In this document: in pieces, positions 9,901 to 18,056 of the stretch
Layout of the letters: every line of letters begins with the position of its first letter
How positions within the stretch are numbered: the stretch's first letter is position 1
NCBI GenBank assembly: GCA_040755755.1
Contig: JBFLZW010000001.1
Location: forward strand, 124,001-188,000
Length of the DNA: 64,000 bases
From: a bacterium
GTDB taxonomy: Bacteria; SZUA-182; DTGQ01
Direction of reading: 5' to 3'
Made by a program: the position numbers and the translations under genes
Notes under the pieces: model-generated
Database searches by the model: none
The model's input: only the letters and a program-made list of their open reading frames with translations
Told to the model about the DNA's origin: nothing

Positions 9901-10687
9901 CTGGGTGTACGAGAGTGCCTTTGGCCCGGCATGGAAGGAAGCCGTAGCCGGGAGGACCGAAAAATCTCCCCTCGCTTCCCTGGAGGATGTGGATATCGAG
10001 GCCGAGCGCCAGGCACTCTCCTCCCACCTCAACCGCGGACCTTCGGAGGAAGAGCTGGTGATGTACCTGAACCATCCCGGCGATGCCTTAAAGACCATCC
10101 GGTTCCAGCAGCAGTTTGGCGATCCGAACCTGATACCCCTGGATGTGTGGTTCGAGGGCCTGACTCCCAAGCAGGAGATGTACTTCAACGACAGCGGCGG
10201 AAAACCCCACCTGATGACCATTGTCGATATCTCACGGCCCAATGACCAGGGCATGAGCCTGGTCCGCTATGTCCTTGACGGCGAATTCTTTACCTATCCG
10301 GTGAAAGTGGGCGAAGCAGTCAGGGGAAAGGCCGGATCCATCGAGATGGCGGACAAGAACAACCCCTGCCATGTGGCTTCACCCTGTAATGGCGACCTGT
10401 GGATCATGTATGTCAATGTCGGTGACATCGTCAAAAAGGGTGAGGAGCTTTTCAATATCACCATCATGAAGCAGGAAAAGGCGGTCCTCTCCCCGATGGA
10501 CGGAACCGTCAAGCGGATTCTCAAGTTTGCCAACTACAAGGAAGACAAGAAGATGGTGCCGGTCAAGGAAGGAGAGCTGATCGTGGAGCTTGGCCCCATC
10601 GGCAGGATCTGCGGCAAATGCTCGTCTCCTGTTTCCGGTGAAGGATTTAACTTCTGCCCCAACTGCGGAGGGAAGCTGGCTGAGTGA
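6992..10687 (+). CDS. pyc: Pyruvate carboxylase, single chain, with C-terminal zinc ribbon
   Basis: A biotin-dependent carboxylase turning pyruvate, bicarbonate and ATP into oxaloacetate. The biotin carboxylase part spans about residues 15-470 (glycine loop AEGGGGGRG; EVNTRLQVEHGITE). The carboxyltransferase part runs from about 545 (FTDTTTRDV) to 870, keeping the carboxy-lysine motif LGLKDMAG and the metal histidines in HYHRHYTDG, where standard enzymes have HTHD. The carrier lysine is K1160 in TIMKQEKA, so the usual Met after the lysine is Gln. Unusually, the chain ends in a four-cysteine ribbon (C1207, C1210, C1222, C1225; CGKC and CPNC). The start has GAGAGG upstream. The overall assignment is strong; the divergent carboxyltransferase leaves some doubt about the exact acceptor. 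Confidence 0.88.
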   Translation: MKKGKPFEQVLESVRGKRILVANRGIPARRIVRSIREVFNAIPIMTATDVDKTAPFTSGAQELLLLGENTRAYLDMDLIISLAKARGIFAIHPGWGFMSEDDSFPARCEEAGIVFIGPSTEAMRLLGNKVEVRALARKLGIPVVPGSLGAVSVDEARRVARELGFPIMLKAEGGGGGRGIYEIFEEDQLEKAFGKASALAQATFGNPGLYVERLLTSVRHLEIQVAADRYGNVFAFDERDCTVQRKHQKLVEITPTPWPGMTQDLRNQLKRYAEDLVREVGYYSLATVEFLVDGQGNPYLIEVNTRLQVEHGITECRYGIDLVEEQIAIALGASLRFNKKDTVPFNHAMQVRVNCEDPQSNFAPNAGLITRYISPGGQGIRLDSCVSSGYEFPSEYDSAASLLIAYGKTWTKVLGIMDRALREYTISGLKTTIPFHLQIIDHPQFRAGDFDTNFIANTPSLMDYQVHEPEPLRLSRLVAEISARGYNPFVQLGEYRGRQDKRLGRFTPVVPEKNFDRHQHTYPRGDRTALLDYIRDSRLVHFTDTTTRDVTQSNSGNRFRLAEDQLIGPYLDHCGFFSLENGGGAHFHVAMMANMTYPFQEARDWNRFAPNTPKQILIRSTNVLGYKPQPKNLMRLTGEMICEHYDVIRCFDFLNYIDSMEPFAEVALNSRSNIFEPAISLSWAAGFDVPHYLGVVEKIIDMVTRVSGTGRKKATSLFILGLKDMAGVCPPRFMRELVGAIRKRYPDLVIHYHRHYTDGLFIPATGAAVEAGAQIVDTGLGPAVRWYGQGDVLATAAFVEGELGLATNLNKEMIRSCGFLLKQIMPYYDRYAAPYFQGIDHDAVSHGMPGGATSSSQEGAMQQNYIHLLPSMLRFLAGIRTIVRYHDVTPGSQITWNTAFLAVTSAFKRGGEQEVRHLLAVLDKVVNTPEGEMSDELKKERLMIYRESNDAFRQLLLGQFGPLPLGFPPDWVYESAFGPAWKEAVAGRTEKSPLASLEDVDIEAERQALSSHLNRGPSEEELVMYLNHPGDALKTIRFQQQFGDPNLIPLDVWFEGLTPKQEMYFNDSGGKPHLMTIVDISRPNDQGMSLVRYVLDGEFFTYPVKVGEAVRGKAGSIEMADKNNPCHVASPCNGDLWIMYVNVGDIVKKGEELFNITIMKQEKAVLSPMDGTVKRILKFANYKEDKKMVPVKEGELIVELGPIGRICGKCSSPVSGEGFNFCPNCGGKLAE

Positions 10688-10760
10688 AGAGGGGAATTGG
10701 ATGGGGAAGTTCATATTTTCGGCTTTATTTCCGCCACTACCATAGCTGGGAGTCCAATGG

Positions 10761-11072
10761 ATGGTCGAAGTGCTCGACGGGATTATCAGGAAAATACGAG
10801 AAGGCCTGTATGAGTATTCACAGCATGCAGTAGATCAAAGTATTGTACGGATGATTTCAAATCATGAGGTACGGGAAGCTATTTTTCATGGTAAAATAAT
10901 AGAGGATTATCCAGACGATAAGTATGGTCCAAGTTGCCTTATCTTTGGCAAGACTACCAAAGGGCGTCCGATTCATGTTCAATGCAGTTATCCATCTCGT
11001 CCGCTTATCAAGATAATAACTGTTTACGAACCGAATCCCGCCTTATGGATCAATTGGGAGATCAGGAGGTAA
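10761..11072 (+). CDS. DUF4258 family protein (possible toxin of a TA pair)
   Basis: A 103-residue protein with the DUF4258 pattern: an N-terminal helix with EYSQHAVDQSIVR, then HGKIIEDYPDD, CLIFGKTTKGRPIHVQ and a final ITVYEPNPALW strand. The family is small and compact, RelE-like in size, and is commonly paired with YgiT/MqsA-type zinc-finger proteins. Exactly such a gene starts three bases after this stop. Toxin activity is inferred from that pairing, not shown. Confidence 0.75.
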   Translation: MVEVLDGIIRKIREGLYEYSQHAVDQSIVRMISNHEVREAIFHGKIIEDYPDDKYGPSCLIFGKTTKGRPIHVQCSYPSRPLIKIITVYEPNPALWINWEIRR

Positions 11073-11075
11073 AAC

Positions 11076-11324
11076 ATGAAATGCGACCTTTGCGGAGGGC
11101 CATTAGAAGATCGAACAATCTCTTATGCAATCGAGTATGAGGGACATTTGCATATCATTGAACATGTGCCAGTTAAGGAGTGTTTGCAGTGTGGTGAGAG
11201 ACTGTACTCTCCTCAAACTGTTGAAAAAATCCAAAACGCTATCTGGCATGGTCAGAAACCGGACAAAGTTATTGAAACACCAGTCATTGACTATGCATCT
11301 ATTGATATGAATACGGATCTGTAA
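11076..11324 (+). CDS. YgiT-type zinc finger protein (antitoxin-like)
   Basis: An 82-residue protein with two CxxC knuckles: CDLCGG at residues 3-6, and CLQCGERLYSP near residue 37. This is the N-terminal zinc domain of MqsA/YgiT antitoxins. The DNA-binding helix-turn-helix found in full MqsA is absent, as is usual for partners of DUF4258 genes. It is tightly coupled to the upstream gene (three-base gap, RBS GGAGG inside the end of that gene). Confidence 0.78.
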   Translation: MKCDLCGGPLEDRTISYAIEYEGHLHIIEHVPVKECLQCGERLYSPQTVEKIQNAIWHGQKPDKVIETPVIDYASIDMNTDL

Positions 11325-11407
11325 AAAACTTGGGTTAGACAACCAAATGTCAATACATAGACATTAACTTACTGGATACAGAATAAGCCGCCGCAGGAGG
11401 ATACCGC

Positions 11408-11808
11408 ATGAAATGGACAAGCCAGGCGGAAGATGCCGTATCGAGAATTCCCTTTTTTATTCGCAAGCATCGAAGAAGAGGCCCTTCGTTGCGGTGTCCG
11501 GGAGGTCAGCCTCAGTCACGTTCAGATTCAGACATGCCAAAAAAAGGTTTATTGATAGTATGGAGCAGGAGGTTAAGGGATATCGAATCGAGACCTGCTT
11601 TGGTTCATCGGGATGTCCCAACCAGGCAGTACCAGGCTCAGGCTTAGTCCAGAGAGTGGAAGCCCGCCTTTCCGGCAGGAATCTGAGAGATTTTCTGAAA
11701 ACCCGGGTTAGCGGGCCTTTAAAGATCCACCACGAATTTGTGGTTTCTCTATCTGATTGCCCCAATGCCTGCTCACGGCCGCAAATCGTGGATTTAGGGC
11801 TTATCTAA
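11408..11808 (+). pseudogene. Broken PCP_red / sulfite-nitrite reductase half-domain gene
   Basis: A good ribosome-binding site (GCAGGAGG) precedes ATG at 11408, and the product starts as MKWTSQAEDAVSRIPFFIRK, typical of the PCP_red domain. The expected continuation IEEEALRCGVREVSLSHV is encoded in a second frame from about 11469, and KRFIDSMEQEV onwards in a third frame from about 11540, just after a run of seven A. The third part carries a ferredoxin-like sulfite reductase half domain with CFGSSGCPNQAV and SLSDCPNACSRPQI, then stops before the usual C-terminal cluster region. Two frameshifts plus truncation make it a pseudogene unless the assembly is wrong at both places. Confidence 0.75.
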
Positions 11809-11842
11809 GGAATATAGAACCGGGGTAGGTTATAGGTTTAGT

Positions 11843-13876
11843 ATGTTTAATGATGTCTTATGGACTCTCGATAATGAAATGGACGATAGGCGCTTTGAGC
11901 GGCTGTGTACAGATTTACTAGCCCGTGAGGGCTATAAAGATATAGTACCTATTGGTGGCGTTCGTGACCGGGGCCGAGATGCTGAAGTTCGCCTATGGAA
12001 GGGGATAAAGGCAACTGGTGGAGTAACCTTTTTTCAATATTCTCTTGAAAAAAGGTGGGAAGTTAAGGTGAACCGAGAGCTTAAAAAGGTGAAAGAGAAT
12101 GGCCATATAATTCATTTTTATGTTTTTGTGACTAGCCAAAAGGTAACAGGCGAAAAAAGAGACAAACTTGCAGAGATAACTGCAACCACATATGAATGGC
12201 AGTTGCTCATTTACGACCGTGAATGGTTACGCCATCGACTTGAAGAAGTGCATCCTGATCTAGCTGCAAAATACCTTGGCATCACAAATGTAATGGGACA
12301 AAAATATCCTGCATCAAAACTAAAGACAACAATATCACAAGGCAAAAAAAACGAAAAGGCTTGGCAGCTTTATCTACAGAAAGAATATGAAGCCGCTGTA
12401 GTAGAGTTCAACGGGTTACTAAAGAAAAATGATCAAGATGCTATAACCTGGCATGCATTGGCTGAGTGTCAGTATGCACTCTTCCGCTATAATGATGCTC
12501 TTATTAGTATAAACCATTCAATTTCCTTAAAAGAGGATAATGAGCATAGCCTAGCATTAAAAGCTTGCATTCTGACAGAATATGGGATTCAAAAGAGGGA
12601 AAAAGCCCATCTTTTGTTAGCCAAGGACATATTTAAAAAAATAGCTGAAAAAAGTAACCATTGGTCTGCCCATTATAATTATGCGAATACCTTGCATGCA
12701 TTAGGTGATTATGAGGGTGCAAAACAGGAACTCCTCATTGCTCTTGACTGTAATTCACAACAACCGGAGATATGGACAAATTTAGGTACAACTTATTCTC
12801 ATCTACAAGACCATAAGAAAGAAATCGATTGTTACAATAAGGCCCTTGCTATTAATAAAAACCTTTTCCAGGCATTAGTGAGTAAAGGGATAACCTTGCT
12901 AAGGGTGTTTGGAAAGGCAGAAGAGTCTATTCAGCTTTTAAGACACGCCATAGAGTCTGATGAAATCGCAGCAGTAAATTGGATCCATATCTGGTATTGG
13001 TTAGGTAGAGCTTACTATGAATCAAATGACTTACAAAAAGCATTACGGGAAGTCAATGCAGGTTTGGCAATTGCACCTCATCATGATGGACTTCTTCGTT
13101 TAAAATCCTTGATCCTATCACAATTATGGAGAAAAGACTCTCACTTCATCAATGAAGCATTGTCATTTTTCGAATTCCGTGTTGCTTTATCAGACATGGA
13201 CTATGACAGCTTTGCAGAACTCGTGAGACTATATAATGCTAAGGGCCAAGATGAGGTGGTTTGGAGCCTACTGGAAAAATATATTAATCGATATAAAAAG
13301 GGGTTCCTAAAATATATAAAGTTCATGGGACATAGCTTAGAAGAATATCTTATTGGTTTAAGATATCTTTCTGCTTATGAGAGATTTAGATTAATCTGTT
13401 CTATTCAAGAGTACATAAAGTTACTAAACCTCCATACAATCTCACCTGATGATGATTTTAAGGACGCGTTATTTATCGTCTGTTCCATTCCATTTGGTCT
13501 TGCATGTAATACCCTTGCAAAAATTCCACAAAACCAGCGAAATAGAGTAACAATAAAAGAAGTACAATCCATTATTTTTAACCTGTTAAAATCTTCTCTT
13601 CCAAAAGTTAGTATAAAGTTATTACAATCAGTTAGAGTTGATGTTATAGAGCAACTATCAGAAAAATTATCTCAAATTCTTTTTATTTGGTCTGATATAG
13701 CACTTTTAGAGTCAAGTAGACAAATTGGATATATTGGAGGAATTTTTGGAATATCCGCAAAGGAATTAGACGATTCAATAGTAGGAACAGATGAGGATCT
13801 CGGTAATTGGTACAAGGATGTTTTGATTGAAACTTTATCCGAAATCAACAAGCAATTAAAAATTTTTAAGGAGTAA
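11843..13876 (+). CDS. Restriction-endonuclease-like domain fused to TPR repeats
   Basis: A 677-residue cytoplasmic protein. Residues 1-150 look like a PD-(D/E)xK (Mrr-like) nuclease: RRFERLCTDLLAREGY, then GGVRDRGRDAEV holding the acidic residues, then FFQYSLEKRWEVKV where the QxK/ExK motif would be. From about residue 165 to 440 there are TPR-type helix pairs (for example AWQLYLQKEYEAAVVEFNGLL and PEIWTNLGTTYSHL). The C-terminal 230 residues are helical and unrecognised. Nuclease-TPR architectures often occur in phage defence, and this gene sits between two toxin-antitoxin-like pairs. Its AT-rich DNA contrasts with the flanking housekeeping genes, which suggests transfer. No clear RBS is seen; the frame stays open a little upstream of 11843. 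Confidence 0.7.
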   Translation: MFNDVLWTLDNEMDDRRFERLCTDLLAREGYKDIVPIGGVRDRGRDAEVRLWKGIKATGGVTFFQYSLEKRWEVKVNRELKKVKENGHIIHFYVFVTSQKVTGEKRDKLAEITATTYEWQLLIYDREWLRHRLEEVHPDLAAKYLGITNVMGQKYPASKLKTTISQGKKNEKAWQLYLQKEYEAAVVEFNGLLKKNDQDAITWHALAECQYALFRYNDALISINHSISLKEDNEHSLALKACILTEYGIQKREKAHLLLAKDIFKKIAEKSNHWSAHYNYANTLHALGDYEGAKQELLIALDCNSQQPEIWTNLGTTYSHLQDHKKEIDCYNKALAINKNLFQALVSKGITLLRVFGKAEESIQLLRHAIESDEIAAVNWIHIWYWLGRAYYESNDLQKALREVNAGLAIAPHHDGLLRLKSLILSQLWRKDSHFINEALSFFEFRVALSDMDYDSFAELVRLYNAKGQDEVVWSLLEKYINRYKKGFLKYIKFMGHSLEEYLIGLRYLSAYERFRLICSIQEYIKLLNLHTISPDDDFKDALFIVCSIPFGLACNTLAKIPQNQRNRVTIKEVQSIIFNLLKSSLPKVSIKLLQSVRVDVIEQLSEKLSQILFIWSDIALLESSRQIGYIGGIFGISAKELDDSIVGTDEDLGNWYKDVLIETLSEINKQLKIFKE

Positions 13877-13990
13877 AGTTTTTGATATAAGTATCTCCTT
13901 AATATAACCGAACACAAAGACAACTCAATGCAACAATGAATAACAAATTAATACCATTTCGACATTCAACCGCAGCATAAGTAGAGAATT

Positions 13991-14014
13991 CAGGAGCCAG
14001 GAGTCAGAATTCAG
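13991..14014. repeat. Heptamer-type intergenic repeat (CAGGAGCCAGGAGTC)
   Basis: Short tandem copies of CAGGAGY. The same repeat type, in the opposite orientation, is at 59343-59395 where it runs into the lptE reading frame. Confidence 0.6.
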
Positions 14015-14036
14015 AATAAAGTGCTGTAGCGCTGTA

Positions 14037-14058
14037 GGGTGGGACTTTTTGCCCCACC
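14037..14058. terminator. GGGTGGG hairpin repeat, probable terminator
   Basis: GGTGGG and CCCCACC flank an ACTTTTTG loop. Two close relatives follow other genes at 50176 and 63435, so this seems to be a repeated terminator-like hairpin. Here it lies 160 bases past the nuclease-TPR gene. Confidence 0.5.
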
Positions 14059-14159
14059 AAAATGGTTAATCTTCCCCCTGTTGCTACGCTAGCTCCTTTG
14101 GCCAGTTTATGCTCAGTTTCAGATGAGAAATGGTATAAGATCAAGCAAAAGAAAAAATC

Positions 14160-14540
14160 ATGAATAAAGAACCCCAAGAGTGGCTAAAACAAGCTGATTA
14201 TGATCTGGACACAGCAGAACTTATGTTTGATGGAGGCCGATTTTTCTATGCGGTCTTTATGTGTCATTTATCTATGGAAAAGGCATTAAAGGGGCTCTAT
14301 CAGGAGAAATTGAAAGAAATACCACCAAAGGTGCATAACCTTATCTACCTGCTGAATAAGATCGGTATTAAGCCATCGGAGGATATTGGAAGATTCCTCA
14401 TAAAACTTAATGAAGCTAATATTGTTACCAGATATCCCGAAGATATCGATAAGCTTCAAAAAGACTTCACACAACCAGTTGTAAAGGATATACTTGCAAC
14501 GAGCAAGGTGGTTTTGAGATGGATAAAAACACAGTTTTAG
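14160..14540 (+). CDS. HEPN domain protein (toxin-like partner of MNT)
   Basis: A 126-residue all-helical HEPN protein (PF05168 type): EWLKQADYDLDTAELMF, FFYAVFMCHLSMEKALKGLY and the late NIVTRYPEDI motif. In HepT/MntA-like systems the HEPN member is an RNase toxin, and a minimal nucleotidyltransferase neutralises it by modifying it. The next gene overlaps by 22 bases and is such a nucleotidyltransferase. The RxxxxxH motif of active HEPN RNases is not obvious, so this may belong to the non-RNase branch. Confidence 0.82.
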   Translation: MNKEPQEWLKQADYDLDTAELMFDGGRFFYAVFMCHLSMEKALKGLYQEKLKEIPPKVHNLIYLLNKIGIKPSEDIGRFLIKLNEANIVTRYPEDIDKLQKDFTQPVVKDILATSKVVLRWIKTQF

Positions 14541-14836
14541 AGATTATATCCCGTTTTATCGAAGTTATTGAGTCTAAAGGTATAAGGGTGAATAAGTTAG
14601 TGCTTTTTGGATCTTACGCCAGGGGAACGTACCGGGAAGGAAGCGATATTGATATCGCCGTTATATCCGAAGACTTTGCAGGTAAAGATTATTGGGAAAG
14701 AATAGAAATCCTCTCTGATGCTATTTATGATATATTCGAACCTATCGAAGCTATTGCTGTCACCCCTGATGAATGGGAAAGGAAAGAATCGCTGGTTATT
14801 GAGTATGCTCAAGATGGTGAAGTAGTTTGTAAGTGA
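14519..14836 (+). CDS. Minimal nucleotidyltransferase (MNT, antitoxin-like)
   Basis: A 105-residue polymerase-beta-fold protein. The catalytic signature GSYARGTYREGSDIDIAVI (GSxARGxxxxxSDxD) is intact, with the third acid expected in FEPIEAIAVTP. In characterised HEPN-MNT pairs it transfers AMP to the HEPN toxin. The start lies inside the HEPN gene, giving a 22-base overlap and probable translational coupling. Confidence 0.87.
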   Translation: MDKNTVLEIISRFIEVIESKGIRVNKLVLFGSYARGTYREGSDIDIAVISEDFAGKDYWERIEILSDAIYDIFEPIEAIAVTPDEWERKESLVIEYAQDGEVVCK

Positions 14837-14918
14837 ATGGTGAATAGCTCGGCCATTGAACATCCTTTGTGGACATCAGAAAAAAGAGCTTGAGATCAGA
14901 AAAAAGCACGAGGTCAAG

Positions 14919-15923
14919 GTGAAATATTTGGTAGTGGGTACAGGAGCTCTGGGAAGCATCTTCGGCGGATTTCTTCACCTTGGCGGCCAGGATGTAGGGT
15001 TTCTGGGAAGAGGGGCTCATTTTGAAGAGATCCGGCGGCAGGGGTTATTCATGAGCGGGATCTGGGGGGAGCATAAGGCAGAGGGGCTGAAAACCTTTTC
15101 CTCACCGCAGGAAGTTCCCTCTCCCTGTTCAGTCATACTCCTGTGTGTCAAGTCCTTTGACACCACTGAGGCCGTACGGCAGGTCGTCCCCCTGCTTGAT
15201 GAAGAGGGCCTGGTTATCTCATTGCAGAATGGCCTTGGCAATGTGGAAAAAATCGCTGCCGAAGTAACCGAAAAGCGCACGCTCGGCGGAAGAGTCATCT
15301 TCGGAGCTGAGATTCCCCGGCCCGGCGAGGCCAAAGTAACCGTATGTGCTGACAGGGTCTTATTGGGACCTCCGGGACCGGGAGCAGCTTCAGAACCCGG
15401 AGCGGCTTCAGAACCGGGAGCAGATATAGAGAAGATCGGTCAGATTGTCGATGATTTCCAAAGGGCGAATATCCCGACCGGGATGGTTGATAATATCTTT
15501 CCCTATATCTGGGCCAAAGTTTTATATAATTGCGCGCTCAATCCGCTGGCAGCATTGCTTCGGGTAACTTACGGGGAATTAGGGGAAAATCAGGAAACAC
15601 GGGACATCATGAAAGAAATCGTGAGCGAGATCTACCGGGTGGCGGATTGCCAGGGGATTATCCTGCCCCAGAGAACCGCCGAAGAATACTTCGATCACCT
15701 CATCAATAACCTCATACCGGCCACAGCCTCACACCATGCCTCCATGCTTCAGGACCTGAACAGGGGGAAAAAGACCGAAATCGATGCCTTAAACGGTGCC
15801 ATCAGCCGGATGTCATCATCGCTGGGCCTGTCATCGCCTGCTAACCAGCTCATCACCCGGCTGATCCACTTTTCCGAGTCCCGGACTGCCGGGCAAGAGA
15901 ATTTCCCAGGCGAGAATTCATAA
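14919..15923 (+). CDS. panE: 2-dehydropantoate 2-reductase (ketopantoate reductase)
   Basis: An NADPH-dependent enzyme of pantothenate synthesis that reduces ketopantoate to pantoate. The Rossmann motif VGTGALGSIFGGFL opens the protein; LLCVKSFDT and ISLQNGLGNVEKI follow, and the catalytic lysine region NIFPYIWAKVLYNCALNPLAAL is in place. The preferred start is GTG at 14919, directly before VKYLVVGTG; a TTG at 14856 would add 21 unrelated residues. A small tandem duplication (GAASEPGAASEPGA) enlarges a surface loop near residue 150. The family also contains relatives with other 2-oxoacid substrates. It is convergent with the PBP gene, with nine bases between them. Confidence 0.85.
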   Translation: MKYLVVGTGALGSIFGGFLHLGGQDVGFLGRGAHFEEIRRQGLFMSGIWGEHKAEGLKTFSSPQEVPSPCSVILLCVKSFDTTEAVRQVVPLLDEEGLVISLQNGLGNVEKIAAEVTEKRTLGGRVIFGAEIPRPGEAKVTVCADRVLLGPPGPGAASEPGAASEPGADIEKIGQIVDDFQRANIPTGMVDNIFPYIWAKVLYNCALNPLAALLRVTYGELGENQETRDIMKEIVSEIYRVADCQGIILPQRTAEEYFDHLINNLIPATASHHASMLQDLNRGKKTEIDALNGAISRMSSSLGLSSPANQLITRLIHFSESRTAGQENFPGENS

Positions 15924-15932
15924 AACAAAGGG

Positions 15933-18056
15933 TTAATCGATAAAATTCAGATAAAAGTCGTCCTCTTTTATTTTGACCTTCATTTTGACCGGGCTGTATT
16001 TTTTCGGCTCAGTCCCTTTCCTGAAAACCTCCAGGAACTTGGTGGGCAGATGATCGTGCGCCAGGAGGCCGGTTTCGGGATCGATAAAGACAAATGATAA
16101 TCCGCCTGGCACCCTGAAGTTCGGGACTTTTTCCTGCCTGCTCAGAACCTGGCCCATGAATTTTGTCCAGATCGGACAGGCGGCCAGGGCCCCCGTTTCA
16201 TGCGGTCCCAGGCTTTGGTTATTATCCAGCCCCACCCAGACTCCGGCCACAAGGTCAGGGGAGTAGCCGATAAACCAGGCATCCGAAGCCCGATCGGTAG
16301 TTCCAGTCTTTCCAGCCAGCGGATAGGGCAGTGCTCTGGCTGGATATCCTGTCCCCCGCCGTATCGCCCCCTGCAGCATGCTGGTTACGATGTAAGCAGT
16401 CTGAGGTGAGATGACTCTGCTTCTTCGGGTCATATTCTCCTCCAGAACCTTCCCGTCCCGGTCAGTCACCCGGCGGATGAATACGGGATTCACCCGGATA
16501 CCCTCATTTGCCAGGATACCATAGGCTGAAGTCAATTCCAGAAGAGACACCTCACAGGTACCAAGGGCTGTAGACAGGACATGGGCTACCGGACTGGTAA
16601 CACCCATCTTGTGGATAAAGGAGATGACCGTATCGATTCCCAGTTTATAGGCCAGTTTTACCGTCACGATGTTTCGTGATTCCTCCAGGGCAGTACGCAG
16701 GGTAGTCGGGCCGTAAAACCGTCTGGTGAAGTTTTCCGGCTTCCACCGTTTTTCTCCGCTCTGTAAGACGAAGGGAGAATCAATGATAATATCCGCTGGC
16801 GTAAACCCGCTCTCAATGGCCGCTGTATAGATGAGCGGTTTTATGGCTGAGCCCGCCTGCCGCATGGCCTGTGTGGCCCGGTTAAATTTACTGCGGAAGA
16901 AGTCCCTCCCTCCGACCATGCTCTTCACAAAGCCGGTCCGGGGATCGATAGCCACCAGGCCCGCCTCGGTGGATTGCGCCCCCCGCCTTTGCAGGCCGCT
17001 CATTTCCCTGCGCATGTCGATAGCCTCAAGCCCGGCGGCCACGGCCTGTTCGGCAGCCCGCTGCATATCTCTGTCCAGGGTGGTATAAACCTGGAGTCCG
17101 CCCCGGTACAGCAGGTTGGCACCATACTTTTCCTCAAGATGCTGACGAATATATTCGATGAAATGCGGAGCAAGTTCTTCTTTTTGCTTCGCGGGGATAC
17201 GCAGCGGGGACGAGATGGCTGCGCCGAATTGCTCTTTCGAGATACATTCCGCATCCAGCATTCTTCGCAGGACATGGTTTCTTCTCTCCAGGGCCAGATA
17301 AAAATCGCTCTGAGGGGAATAGCGGTTCGGTGAGCCGGCCAATCCGGCAATCATGGCGCATTCCGGAAGGCTCAACTCTCTGACACTTTTACCGAATATG
17401 GCCCTGGCTGCCGACTCCACGCCATAGGCCCCATTGCCCAGATATATCTGGTTCAGATACAGTTCCAGAATTTCATTCTTGGTATACCGCTGCTCGATCT
17501 GCATGGCCAAAATAGCCTCCTTGATCTTTCGGGACAGGTTTCTGTCAGATGTCAGAAACAGCACTTTGGCCAACTGCTGGGTGATGGTGCTCCCTCCCTC
17601 TTTAATCTTTCCTGCCCTGAAATTAACATAAAATGCCCGCAAAATACCTGTCAGGGCAATGCCATGATGGGAGTAAAAATGTTCATCTTCCACTGCCAGA
17701 AATGCCTTGATGAGCTCTTCGGGCATCTCGGACAGGGGAGTGAACATCCGCTGCTGCTGGTAGAGCTGGCCGATGAGCTTGTCATCATGGGAATAAATCA
17801 GGGTGGAGACAGGAGGAAAATATTCTTCCAGCCACTCGAGCTGGGGAAGCTGGGAAAGATAGGCCGTGACCAGCCCGGCGGTCACTCCTCCGAGGATGAA
17901 GAAAAAGATCAGGGAGCACAGGATCAGCCGCTTCGGTAATTCTATCGCGCTTATTCGATAAACGGTTGTGCGCTTGAAAAAATCCCACTCGTATTGAATG
18001 CCATTCCAGGTGCGCCTGCATCTTCGCCTGCACCTGTCCCAAATTGATTTCACCAT
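15933..18056 (-). CDS. mrcA: Penicillin-binding protein 1A (transglycosylase/transpeptidase)
   Basis: A bifunctional peptidoglycan synthase. A cytoplasmic basic segment and one membrane helix (LILCSLIFFFILGGVTAGLV) lead into the GT51 domain with the catalytic motif EDEHFYSHHG (near residue 125), GGSTITQQLAK and RKIKEAILAMQIE. The transpeptidase domain has SAIK near residue 403, SRN near 461 and KTGTT near 582. The length of 707 residues is typical of class A enzymes. It is a stand-alone leftward gene with a GGAG-like site before ATG 18056. Confidence 0.92.
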   Translation of the reverse strand: MVKSIWDRCRRRCRRTWNGIQYEWDFFKRTTVYRISAIELPKRLILCSLIFFFILGGVTAGLVTAYLSQLPQLEWLEEYFPPVSTLIYSHDDKLIGQLYQQQRMFTPLSEMPEELIKAFLAVEDEHFYSHHGIALTGILRAFYVNFRAGKIKEGGSTITQQLAKVLFLTSDRNLSRKIKEAILAMQIEQRYTKNEILELYLNQIYLGNGAYGVESAARAIFGKSVRELSLPECAMIAGLAGSPNRYSPQSDFYLALERRNHVLRRMLDAECISKEQFGAAISSPLRIPAKQKEELAPHFIEYIRQHLEEKYGANLLYRGGLQVYTTLDRDMQRAAEQAVAAGLEAIDMRREMSGLQRRGAQSTEAGLVAIDPRTGFVKSMVGGRDFFRSKFNRATQAMRQAGSAIKPLIYTAAIESGFTPADIIIDSPFVLQSGEKRWKPENFTRRFYGPTTLRTALEESRNIVTVKLAYKLGIDTVISFIHKMGVTSPVAHVLSTALGTCEVSLLELTSAYGILANEGIRVNPVFIRRVTDRDGKVLEENMTRRSRVISPQTAYIVTSMLQGAIRRGTGYPARALPYPLAGKTGTTDRASDAWFIGYSPDLVAGVWVGLDNNQSLGPHETGALAACPIWTKFMGQVLSRQEKVPNFRVPGGLSFVFIDPETGLLAHDHLPTKFLEVFRKGTEPKKYSPVKMKVKIKEDDFYLNFID

